From NCBI RefSeq assembly GCF_024396695.1, contig NZ_CP094359.1:1426001-1490000 (forward strand): DNA of 64,000 nt, given 5' to 3'. Within the stretch, counting starts at the first letter, position 1. Each line of letters begins with the position of its first letter. The position numbers and the translations under genes are program-made. The notes beneath the pieces were generated by a model. The model ran no database searches, had not been told where the DNA came from, and saw only the letters and a program-made list of their open reading frames with translations. Positions 57,201 through 64,000 of the stretch are shown one piece after another. Source of the DNA: Acidithiobacillus sp. YTS05. Lineage in GTDB: Bacteria > Pseudomonadota > Gammaproteobacteria > Acidithiobacillales > Acidithiobacillaceae.

Positions 57201-57749
57201 CGTGGCCTCGTTCAAGGCCTCCTGCTCCGCCTCCTCATTACGCTGGATTTCGAGATAAAAGGCATCGGGGAAGAGTTCCTGATACTGCCGGGCAAGCGCT
57301 CGCGCGCGCAGCGGATCGCGCAGCAGAACTTGCCCGATCTCCCCCTGCCCGGCCGCCGATAGGGCAATCAGGCCAGTGCGATCCTCGTGCTCCAGCCAGG
57401 AGCGCTGGATCCGCGCCTTGCCATCCTGCAAGCCCTCGAGAAATGCCCGGCTGAGCAGATGACTCAGAGCACGAAAGCCATCGCCATTGCGACACAGCAG
57501 CAGCAGACTGCTGCCGCTCTCCGCGCCCTCGCCTTGCAACCAGAGTTCTGCACCGATGATTGGCTTGATGCCCTGGGCGCGGGCGGCATTGTAAAACTTC
57601 ACCAGGGCAAAGAGATTACCGTGATCGGTGATGGCGACCGCTGGCATGCCTTGTTCGGCGCAGCGTTGCACCAGTTTTTTGACGGGGATGATCCCGTCTT
57701 CAAGGGAATATTCCGAGTGCACGTGCAGATGGACAAAATCCGTGCTCAT
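54258..57749 (-). CDS. dnaE: DNA polymerase III subunit alpha
   Basis: The replicative polymerase, 1163 residues, normal length. The N-terminal PHP domain begins [23 protein letters not shown]. The palm has [21 protein letters not shown] and the catalytic PDFDVDFC. Further motifs are [26 protein letters not shown] and [23 protein letters not shown]. A helix-hairpin-helix and OB fold follow ([31 protein letters not shown]). It overlaps rnhB by 4 bases. The very long open frames on the opposite strand are shadows of GC-rich codons. Confidence 0.98.
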   Translation of the reverse strand: [1163 protein letters not shown]

Positions 57750-58324
57750 TGTCTCTCTTCCAGTATCCGCGCCACCGGCGCAAAGCTGCGGCGATGGATG
57801 GGGGTAACACCAAAACGTCGCAGCGCCTCCAGATGCGCCGCAGTACCATAGGCCTGATGGCGGCTGAATCCATAGAGAGGATACTGGCGGTCCAACAAGG
57901 CCATCTCCCGGTCCCGTGCTACCTTGGCGAGGATACTGGCGGCAGCGATGGCATCCACGCGATCATCACCTCCTACCATAGCCTCCGCCTGCCACTGCGG
58001 CAAGACACGGTTGCCGTCCACGACGATGTGTCGTGGTCGAATCGGGAGCGCGCGCAGGGCGCGATCCATGGCCTGCAAAGTGGCCACGAGAACATTGTGC
58101 CGCTCGATCTCCCAAGTGCCAGCGGAAGCGATCGCCCAGGCACGCGCCTCGGCACGGATCTGCTGCGCCAGACGTTCTCTTTGGGGAGGACGCAGCTTTT
58201 TCGAGTCTCGCAGACCCGCTATCGGTCGGGCCAGGATCACCGCCGCGACCATCACTGGTCCCGCCAATGGTCCCCTGCCCGCCTCATCAACGCCGGCGAC
58301 GTCGCCACCCCTATGCTCCATCAT
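57746..58324 (-). CDS. rnhB: Ribonuclease HII
   Basis: A 192-residue type 2 RNase H that removes single ribonucleotides and RNA primers. The catalytic acidic residues are in AGVDEAGRGPLAGPV (Asp, Glu), IVVDGN (Asp) and VGGDDRVDAIAAASILAKVARD (Asp). It starts with two adjacent ATG codons; 58324 overlaps the lpxB stop. It sits between lpxB and dnaE, the standard place. Confidence 0.96.
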   Translation of the reverse strand: MMEHRGGDVAGVDEAGRGPLAGPVMVAAVILARPIAGLRDSKKLRPPQRERLAQQIRAEARAWAIASAGTWEIERHNVLVATLQAMDRALRALPIRPRHIVVDGNRVLPQWQAEAMVGGDDRVDAIAAASILAKVARDREMALLDRQYPLYGFSRHQAYGTAAHLEALRRFGVTPIHRRSFAPVARILEERQ

Positions 58325-59442
58325 TCCTGACCCAAAAGAGTGCGCCGCAAGGCCGCGGCGATGCTGTCGCTATCGTCTCCCTGCAGCAACCCGCGCAGGG
58401 GCTTCAGGGCTTGCTCCTGCTCCGCAACCGGCAGCTTTTCCAGTTCCTGCACCACCCGCTCGGGGGTGATCTCGGACTGCAGGAGCTCGGGGTATACCCG
58501 ACGCTGCAGGAGGATGTTGGGCAGGGCGATATGCGGTACGCGAACCAGGCGTTTGGCAATGGCGAAGGTCAGCGGCTGCATGGCGTAGAGAACGATGGCG
58601 GGACGACCGAGCAGTGCGGTTTCCAGGGTTGCCGTGCCTGATGCCACCAAGACGCGATCGGCCGCCGCGAGCAGCTCCGTACTCTGTCCACAGACCTCCT
58701 GAATCTGACCTGCTGCTAGCGGCCCAGCCTGCTCCCGCCACGGCAGGCGTAGCTCCTCGCGCGCCAGGGCGACGACGATCTGCCAGTCGGGATGCGCCTG
58801 TTGCCACAGTAGCGCCGCCTGTGCCATCGGCGCGGCAAGTCGCTGCAGCTCGCTACGCCGGCTGCCGGGTAACAGGGCCAGAATCGGACCATCCGCCAGA
58901 GCCAACTGTTGTCGTGCCACTTCTTTGCCTGGCGCTGTCGCCGTCTGCGCCAGCAGGGGATGGGGCAGCAGCTGCGCAGGGATTCCTGCCTCTGCGTAGA
59001 GAGGGCGCTCGAAGGGAAAGAGCAGAAAGATTTCGTCGATGCGCTCACGAATCTGCCGGATGCGTCCCTGCCGCCAGGCCCAGATTTGTGGACCGACCAC
59101 ATAGAGCACACGGATGCCCAGGCGCTTGGCCTCCCGGGCGACGCGCAGATTGAAGGCGGGGTGATCGATCAGCAGTACCGCATCCGGACGTTCGCGTTGC
59201 AGGTAGTCGCGAACCTGCCGGAACAGCCGCCGCAGCTTGCCGTAATGGCGCAGTACCTCCACCAGGCCCATCACCCCCAGCACTTCGCCATCCGCGATAT
59301 TGCGCACGCCGGCAGCCTGCAGACGGCTGCCAACCACGCCCTCCCACTGCATTTCGATCCCCGCCGCCCGACAACGCGTCAGAAGATCGAGGCCCAGGCT
59401 TTCTCCGGAACGCTCGACCGCAATGACGAAGGTTTTGTTCAT
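58321..59442 (-). CDS. lpxB: Lipid-A-disaccharide synthase
   Basis: LpxB joins UDP-2,3-diacyl-sugar and lipid X to the lipid A disaccharide. The 373-residue GT-B enzyme has VLGVMGLVEVLRHYGKLRR, IDHPAFNLRVAREAKRLG, PQIWAWRQGRIRQI, LLPGSRRSEL and LVASGTATLETALLGRPAIVLYAM. Two otherwise strongly conserved spots differ: the N-terminal A-G-E-x-S-G-D is here AVERSGE, and PDFN is PAFN. Because gnnA and gnnB lie next to it, its natural substrate is probably the GlcN3N-based precursor with amide-linked chains, which might explain the changes. It overlaps gnnB and rnhB by 4 bases each. Confidence 0.94.
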   Translation of the reverse strand: MNKTFVIAVERSGESLGLDLLTRCRAAGIEMQWEGVVGSRLQAAGVRNIADGEVLGVMGLVEVLRHYGKLRRLFRQVRDYLQRERPDAVLLIDHPAFNLRVAREAKRLGIRVLYVVGPQIWAWRQGRIRQIRERIDEIFLLFPFERPLYAEAGIPAQLLPHPLLAQTATAPGKEVARQQLALADGPILALLPGSRRSELQRLAAPMAQAALLWQQAHPDWQIVVALAREELRLPWREQAGPLAAGQIQEVCGQSTELLAAADRVLVASGTATLETALLGRPAIVLYAMQPLTFAIAKRLVRVPHIALPNILLQRRVYPELLQSEITPERVVQELEKLPVAEQEQALKPLRGLLQGDDSDSIAAALRRTLLGQE

Positions 59443-60545
59443 TCGCCGTGCAGATGTGCGCGTATCACCCCGGCAATGCGCTCCACTTGCGCAGCGCTCA
59501 GTTCAGGAAACATCGGCAGGGACAGAACCCTGTCTTTCAGGCTCTCGGCTACCGGGCAATGGCTCGGCGGCAGATCGGCAAAGGCCTGCTGCTGGTGGCA
59601 AGGGATGGGATAGTACACGCCGCAGGCAATGCCCTCGGCATGCAGACGGGTACGCAGGGCGTCACGATCTGCGATCTGAAGGGTATATTGGTGAAATACA
59701 TGCTCAGCGCCGGCCCGGCGCGCGGGGATCTGCAGGGGCAAGTCCTGCAAAGCGGCATCGTAGAGGCTGGCAGCCTGTTGTCGCCCGGCATTGTAGGCAT
59801 CGATGCGCTGGAAGAGTTTACGCAAGATCAGGGCCTGAATCTCATCGAGGCGGCTGTTGTAGCCCAGGACCTCGTGTTCATAGGTCCGCCAGGAGCCATG
59901 GTTACGCAGGCCGCGCAGACGGGTTGCCAGGGCTTCGTCGTTGGTGAAGACCATCCCCCCGTCCCCTGCCCCACCCAGGTTTTTGCTGGGGAAAAAAGAC
60001 ACACAGGCGAGCTGCGCAAAACTACCGACACGTTGGCCATGCAGGCGTGCGCCGATGGCTTGGGCCATATCCTCGATCACCAGAATGCCGTGTTGTTCCG
60101 CGAGTTGCAGAAGCTCGGGCATGGGCGCGGCTTGACCATAGAGGTGCACCGGGATGATGGCGCGGGTGCGGGGTGTGATCAGCGGCGCGATACCTGCCGC
60201 CGTCACGCAGAAATAGTCGGGATCGACATCGGCAAATACCGGGGTCGCGCCAACGTAGCGTACCGCCTCGGCCGTGGCGATGAAGGTAAAGGTGGGGACA
60301 ATGACCTCATCGCCGGGACCGATGTCCAGGGCACGCAGGGCCAGCAGCAGGGCATCGGTACCCGAAGCACAACCGACGCCATGCGCAACACCGAGATATT
60401 GCGCCAGCTCCGCCTCGAGGCCACGCCCGTGCGCGCCCAGGATAAATCCTGCCTGATCGAGTATCTCCCCGATCCCGGCAAGGATCTCCTCCCGCAAGGG
60501 TGCGAAATGGGCGCGTAGATCGACCATAGGGATTTGTTGTTCCAT
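59439..60545 (-). CDS. gnnB: UDP-GlcNAc 3-keto aminotransferase (lipid A diamino sugar)
   Basis: A 368-residue PLP-dependent sugar aminotransferase of the DegT/DnrJ/EryC1 family: GCASGTDALLLALRAL, VIVPTFTFIATAEAVRYVGATPVFADVD, VHLYGQA, VIEDMAQAIGA, and the PLP lysine in SFFPSKNLGGAGDGG. In A. ferrooxidans GnnB converts the 3-keto form of UDP-GlcNAc to UDP-GlcNAc3N with glutamate as donor, and the gene lies between lpxA and lpxB exactly as here. The start is the ATG at 60545, 14 bases after gnnA. Family alone would not fix the substrate; the locus does. Confidence 0.9.
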   Translation of the reverse strand: MEQQIPMVDLRAHFAPLREEILAGIGEILDQAGFILGAHGRGLEAELAQYLGVAHGVGCASGTDALLLALRALDIGPGDEVIVPTFTFIATAEAVRYVGATPVFADVDPDYFCVTAAGIAPLITPRTRAIIPVHLYGQAAPMPELLQLAEQHGILVIEDMAQAIGARLHGQRVGSFAQLACVSFFPSKNLGGAGDGGMVFTNDEALATRLRGLRNHGSWRTYEHEVLGYNSRLDEIQALILRKLFQRIDAYNAGRQQAASLYDAALQDLPLQIPARRAGAEHVFHQYTLQIADRDALRTRLHAEGIACGVYYPIPCHQQQAFADLPPSHCPVAESLKDRVLSLPMFPELSAAQVERIAGVIRAHLHGE

Positions 60546-60559
60546 TACCTGTTCTTCCT

Positions 60560-61519
60560 CTACGAATACGAGTCGGCGGAGGCCGACAAAAAGTCACTGA
60601 CCGACTGCCGGACGGCAAGGGCTGCGGCGAGTGCGGCGCGTCCTTCGTGGCCCGTGCACAGCGGCATTCCCTGGCCGGAGACGGCAGCGAGAAAGGCCGA
60701 GATTTCACTTTCCAGGGCATCGCGCGGCTGCAGATCAACCACGTCCTCGACCACCCCCGGAATGCCCGGTACCTGCCCGGCACCGCGGCGGTAAAAGGTC
60801 AGGCGGTTTTGCAGAAAATCCACCGAGGCATAGCGATCTGGCCAGAAAAGGCGCATGCGCCGCACCGCTTCCCGCACCACCCGCGAGGCGGCAAGATTGG
60901 CCACACTGCCATTGCTCAGGGTCACCCAAGCATTGGCCATGTCGGCCTGTTCGGTGACGGCGGCGACACCCACCGCGCGCATTTCCTGCGGCTCGGCAGC
61001 CGTAAGCATCAGGACCAGATCGAGATCATGGATCATCAAGTCCATGATCACATCGACATCGAGAGAGCGCGGCTTGAATGGCGCCAGACGCTCGGCCTCG
61101 ATATAGCGGGGCGCGGGGAGCTTTTGTTCCCGCAGGTACTGCATGACCACCTGAGCGCGCTCGATTTGCCCCACCGCCAGGATCACTCCCTGCGCATCCG
61201 CCAGGCGAAGCAAGTCGTCTGCTTCGGCGAGGGTGAAGGTAAAGGGCTTTTCCACCAGGCAATGGACCCCGCAAGCGATTGCCTCCCGCGCAACGGCGTG
61301 GTGCTGCAGTGTTGGCGTGACAATGGAGATGGCATCGACCGCGGCCAACAACTCCCCCAGATCAGAAAATGCGCGACAACCGAGCTCTTGCGCGACGCTT
61401 TGTGCCCGCTCGCCATCGGTGTCATAGACCCCTTGCAACTGCGAAACTCGGGCATATTTTTGCGCATGGAAGCGTCCCAGGTGCCCTACCCCGACGACGG
61501 CTGTTCGTAGCTCTTTCAC
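60560..61519 (-). CDS. gnnA: UDP-GlcNAc 3-dehydrogenase (lipid A diamino sugar)
   Basis: A 319-residue Gfo/Idh/MocA oxidoreductase: Rossmann motif VVGVGHLGRFHAQKYARV (about 8-25), the CLVEKPFTFTLAEAD motif with the catalytic-region Lys, and DLMIHDLDLVLMLT with a conserved His-Asp. In A. ferrooxidans GnnA oxidises the 3-hydroxyl of UDP-GlcNAc with NAD+, giving the substrate for GnnB. The ATG overlaps the lpxA stop by 4 bases. The pair supplies UDP-GlcNAc3N so that lipid A carries amides instead of esters at position 3. Confidence 0.9.
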   Translation of the reverse strand: MKELRTAVVGVGHLGRFHAQKYARVSQLQGVYDTDGERAQSVAQELGCRAFSDLGELLAAVDAISIVTPTLQHHAVAREAIACGVHCLVEKPFTFTLAEADDLLRLADAQGVILAVGQIERAQVVMQYLREQKLPAPRYIEAERLAPFKPRSLDVDVIMDLMIHDLDLVLMLTAAEPQEMRAVGVAAVTEQADMANAWVTLSNGSVANLAASRVVREAVRRMRLFWPDRYASVDFLQNRLTFYRRGAGQVPGIPGVVEDVVDLQPRDALESEISAFLAAVSGQGMPLCTGHEGRAALAAALAVRQSVSDFLSASADSYS

Positions 61520-62298
61520 GGCCGCGTAATCCCCCGCTTGCTACTGCGAATAAAATCGAGCAACCGTGTAATCTCAGGGATGTCGGGGCCTTCGCGCAGC
61601 AGTTCCTCCATGGCCTCCTCCAGTAGCTTGCCGGAACGAAAAAGCAGACGGTACGCGCGTTTCAGGGTGTGCACCTGTTCTTTGCTGAAGCCCCGCCGGC
61701 TCAGACCGCGCACGTTGATCCCGTGTAATTGCGCATGGTTACCCGCGGCCATCATGTACGGCGGGATGTCCAGCGGCGCCATGGTGCCACCGCCGAGGAT
61801 GGCGTGCGCACCGACGCGCGCAAACTGGTGCACCGCGGACAGACCACCGAGGATGGCGTCGTCCTCCACGATGACATGGCCCGCCAGAGTCGCAGCATTG
61901 GCCATCACCACCCGATCTCCGATCTGGCAGTCATGTGCCACATGGCAATACGCCATAAACAGGTTCTGAGAACCGATCCGCGTCACCCCACCGCCCTTCA
62001 CGGTACCGCGATTGATGGTGACGAACTCTCGAAACGTATTGTCGGAACCGATCTCCAGCCGGGTATCTTCTCCGCGATAGCCAAGATCCTGGGGTGCCGT
62101 ACCGATGGAAGCGAAGGGAAAGATCTGGTTACGCGGGCCGATCCGCGTGGACCCTTGCACGAGCGCGTGGGCGTCCACCCGACAGCCTTCGCCGATTTCC
62201 ACTTCTGGGCCGATGACCGCAAACGCTCCAATGATACAGCCGTCACCGATCTTTGCAGCAGGGTCGACCGCCGCCCGTGCGTCGATCTGCGCTTTCAT
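61516..62298 (-). CDS. lpxA: UDP-GlcNAc(3N) O/N-acyltransferase LpxA
   Basis: A 260-residue left-handed beta-helix acyltransferase, first step of lipid A synthesis. Hexapeptide repeats run over residues 1-190; the catalytic base is His122 in MAYCHVAHDCQIGD, equivalent to His125 of E. coli. The C-terminal helices hold RRGFSKEQVHTLKRAYRLLF. The A. ferrooxidans LpxA is selective for UDP-GlcNAc3N, and the coupled gnnAB genes imply the same here. It overlaps fabZ and gnnA by 4 bases each. Confidence 0.96.
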   Translation of the reverse strand: MKAQIDARAAVDPAAKIGDGCIIGAFAVIGPEVEIGEGCRVDAHALVQGSTRIGPRNQIFPFASIGTAPQDLGYRGEDTRLEIGSDNTFREFVTINRGTVKGGGVTRIGSQNLFMAYCHVAHDCQIGDRVVMANAATLAGHVIVEDDAILGGLSAVHQFARVGAHAILGGGTMAPLDIPPYMMAAGNHAQLHGINVRGLSRRGFSKEQVHTLKRAYRLLFRSGKLLEEAMEELLREGPDIPEITRLLDFIRSSKRGITRP

Positions 62299-62741
62299 GC
62301 CTCACGCTCGCGTAGGGTTGCCATCAGTAATGCCGACGCGACTTCCGTACCGTCTACTGTTGCCACCGTCTCCATCTGCCACAACCCCGATTTGCGTCGA
62401 GCGACCTCGGCAGAAAGAATCAGTTGATCACCAGGAGTCACTGGCTTGCGAAAGCGCGCTTTGTCGATGCCAGCGAAGTATACTGCGGCGTTCTCCCCAT
62501 ATTTGTCCTCGGAAACGAAGGCCAGAATGGCCGCGGCCTGGGCCAGAGACTCGATGATCAAAACCCCAGGCATCACCGGAAAATCGGGGAAATGGCCCTG
62601 AAAATGCGGTTCGTTCATGGTCACGTTCTTGGCCGCGCGCAGACTCTTGCCAATCTCGATCTGCAAAATTCGATCAACGAGGAGAAAGGGATAGCGATGC
62701 GGCAATCGACGCAGGATCTGATGAATATCAAAACCTTCCAT
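62295..62741 (-). CDS. fabZ: 3-hydroxyacyl-ACP dehydratase FabZ
   Basis: A 148-residue hot-dog dehydratase of fatty acid elongation. The catalytic His is in LPHRYPFLLVDRI-type sequence (HFPDFPVMPGVLIIESLAQAAAIL carries the second His and the Glu). I start it at the ATG at 62741 with GGAG 7 bases upstream; longer in-frame starts run into lpxD. It competes with LpxA/LpxD for 3-hydroxyacyl-ACP, which explains the shared operon. Confidence 0.97.
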   Translation of the reverse strand: MEGFDIHQILRRLPHRYPFLLVDRILQIEIGKSLRAAKNVTMNEPHFQGHFPDFPVMPGVLIIESLAQAAAILAFVSEDKYGENAAVYFAGIDKARFRKPVTPGDQLILSAEVARRKSGLWQMETVATVDGTEVASALLMATLREREA

Positions 62742-62749
62742 GAAGACTC

Positions 62750-63796
62750 CTAAGTAGAAGAAGAATCGTGCGCTGCCTTGGCCGCACCGCGCAAGCGTCG
62801 CAGAATGCCATCGAGACGGTTGAGCTGCGCAATGGTACGTCGCCAAGTCCGCGCATCCTGGGCGGGGATCACCCCAGAATAGACGCCAGCTTGCCGAATG
62901 TCATGCGTGATGGCGCTTTGTCCGGCAATCACGGTACCATCGGCAATGTTGAGGTGACCGGCAAAGCCGACCTGGCCGCCGATGCGGCAGCGGCATCCAA
63001 TCCGAGTGCTGCCAGCAATCCCGGTCTGTCCGGCAATCACCGTGTCCGCGCCGATGACGACGTTGTGGCCGATCTGCACCAGATTGTCGATTTTCACTCC
63101 GTCCCCGAGGATCGTGTCAGCCAGGGCACCACGGTCGATACAGGTGTTGGCACCAATCTCTACCCGTGCGCCAAGAATCACCCGTCCGACCTGGGGGATT
63201 TTTTCGTAGCCCGCCTCGGTTTGTGCAAAACCGAAGCCATCAGCCCCGATCACAGCATTACTGTGGATGATGCAATGCTCGGCGATGCGCGACTCGGCAA
63301 GGACCTTGACACCGGGATACAAGTGGCAAGCAGCGCCAATTTCCACCCCAGGCCCGATGACTACCCCACTTTCCAGCCACACCCCAGGACCAATTTTCGC
63401 TCCGGAGCCGATCTGGACAAAATCCTCGACGCGGGCACTGGGGTCCACATCGGCATCTGCGGCGATCCGCGCATCCGGGGAGCGCCAAGGCGTCAACGCT
63501 TTCTCTGGATACAGGAACTGCATTGCCTGCGCAAAACTCGCATAGGGATTTTCACTCCAGATGGCTGCGCCATCGTATTGTTCTGCATGTTCTGGAGAAA
63601 GAATCAGTGCCCCGGCGCGGGTCTGTGCCAGTAGTGGTAGATATTTGCTGTCCTGCAAAAAGCTGAGTTCATCTTCCTGCGCAGAGGACAAGGGCGCCAT
63701 GGCGCGAAATTGCAGGGCTGCATCCCCACGATAGGGCAAGCCAAGGGCCACAGCCAGCTCTTGCAGGGTGTAGACTACCCGCGCCGGGGCACTCAT
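62750..63796 (-). CDS. lpxD: UDP-3-O-acylglucosamine N-acyltransferase LpxD
   Basis: The third lipid A enzyme, 348 residues. An N-terminal uridine-binding domain (APLSSAQEDELSFLQDSKYLPLL) precedes a long left-handed beta-helix of hexapeptide repeats, with the catalytic His in DNLVQIGHNVVIGA and IIHSNAVIGADGFGFA. A C-terminal helix ends the protein (TIAQLNRLDGILRRLRG). The ATG overlaps the skp stop by 4 bases. In this organism its substrate is probably the 3-N-acyl analogue. Confidence 0.96.
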   Translation of the reverse strand: MSAPARVVYTLQELAVALGLPYRGDAALQFRAMAPLSSAQEDELSFLQDSKYLPLLAQTRAGALILSPEHAEQYDGAAIWSENPYASFAQAMQFLYPEKALTPWRSPDARIAADADVDPSARVEDFVQIGSGAKIGPGVWLESGVVIGPGVEIGAACHLYPGVKVLAESRIAEHCIIHSNAVIGADGFGFAQTEAGYEKIPQVGRVILGARVEIGANTCIDRGALADTILGDGVKIDNLVQIGHNVVIGADTVIAGQTGIAGSTRIGCRCRIGGQVGFAGHLNIADGTVIAGQSAITHDIRQAGVYSGVIPAQDARTWRRTIAQLNRLDGILRRLRGAAKAAHDSSST

Positions 63797-64000
63797 TTTT
63801 GCCCCCCGGCTTTTGGCTTCTCCATGGCGGCCACCACCTGATGCGTCAGATCGATTGCGCCGCTGACGTAGAGAACCGACTTGTCATTCAAAATCAGTGT
63901 GTAATGGCCTTTTTTGCCAATCTCTGAGACCACCCGAACCAAGCGTGCCTGGATATTTTCGAGGATTTGGTTGCGTTGCAGATTTACCTGATCTTGGGCT
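63793..64000 (-). CDS. skp: OmpH/Skp-family periplasmic chaperone, partial
   Basis: Only the last 68 residues are in the window; the gene continues beyond base 64000. The visible part has a helical, Gln/Asn-rich segment (QDQVNLQRNQILENIQARLVRVV), then the typical Skp ending GHYTLILNDKSVLYVSGAIDLT followed by a short helix. Skp carries unfolded outer-membrane proteins to BAM. Position before lpxD is the standard one. The stop overlaps the lpxD ATG. Confidence 0.82.
   Translation of the reverse strand, partial: AQDQVNLQRNQILENIQARLVRVVSEIGKKGHYTLILNDKSVLYVSGAIDLTHQVVAAMEKPKAGGQK

Overview
The window looks like chromosomal DNA of an acidophilic sulfur-oxidising proteobacterium of the Acidithiobacillus type. 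The strongest marker is a gnnA-gnnB pair between lpxA and lpxB, the arrangement known from Acidithiobacillus ferrooxidans, where it makes a 2,3-diamino sugar for lipid A. A sulfide:quinone reductase-like flavoprotein with a DUF1641 partner, two DsrE-family proteins, a cytochrome P460 and an ornithine-lipid gene pair fit the same lifestyle. Coding density is high and most genes sit in long operons with 4-base start/stop overlaps. I see no rRNA, tRNA, CRISPR array or insertion sequence.

Layout. 1-4.5 kb: an end-truncated DUF429-like gene, a photolyase/cryptochrome, a small membrane protein, and a leftward exported module (cytochrome P460, DsrE-like protein, and a small secreted protein whose frame is cut by a TAA). 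4.6-13.5 kb: a type I restriction-modification operon in the unusual order hsdR - phd/relE antitoxin-toxin - hsdS - HipA-like kinase - DUF3037 - GIY-YIG/DUF4357 - hsdM. 13.5-21.2 kb: a Tyr/Pro-rich lipoprotein, gltBD (glutamate synthase) and hemE. 21.3-29.2 kb, leftward: hfq-hflX-hflK-hflC-hisZ-purA followed by olsB-olsA behind its own Pho-box promoter. 29.4-32.8 kb: ppc and a Maf/YceF pyrophosphatase, rightward.

32.8-38 kb, leftward: pstSCA behind a second Pho box, a b561-type cytochrome with a Tat-type molybdopterin oxidoreductase, and a cytoplasmic DsrE protein. 37.8-47.7 kb, leftward: the conserved operon ndk-rlmN-pilW-rodZ-ispG-hisS-yfgM-bamB-der, extended by a four-helix membrane protein and sixA. 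47.7-51.9 kb, leftward: the flavoprotein with DUF1641, and modBC behind a palindromic ModE-type operator. 51.9-64 kb, leftward: skp(partial)-lpxD-fabZ-lpxA-gnnA-gnnB-lpxB-rnhB-dnaE-accA-tilS.

How it fits together. Two four-unit Pho boxes, each with an exact 11-bp period and a -10 element at PhoB spacing, tie phosphate uptake (pstSCA) to phosphorus-free membrane lipid synthesis (olsBA). Molybdate uptake (modBC) could feed the nearby Mo-oxidoreductase. The most unusual locus is the restriction-modification operon: hsdS, the HipA-like kinase, DUF3037 and the GIY-YIG gene are chained by 4-base overlaps, so the accessory genes look like working parts of the locus rather than chance neighbours. Perfect intercistronic stem-loops without U-tracts recur at three transcription units and may tune expression within them.
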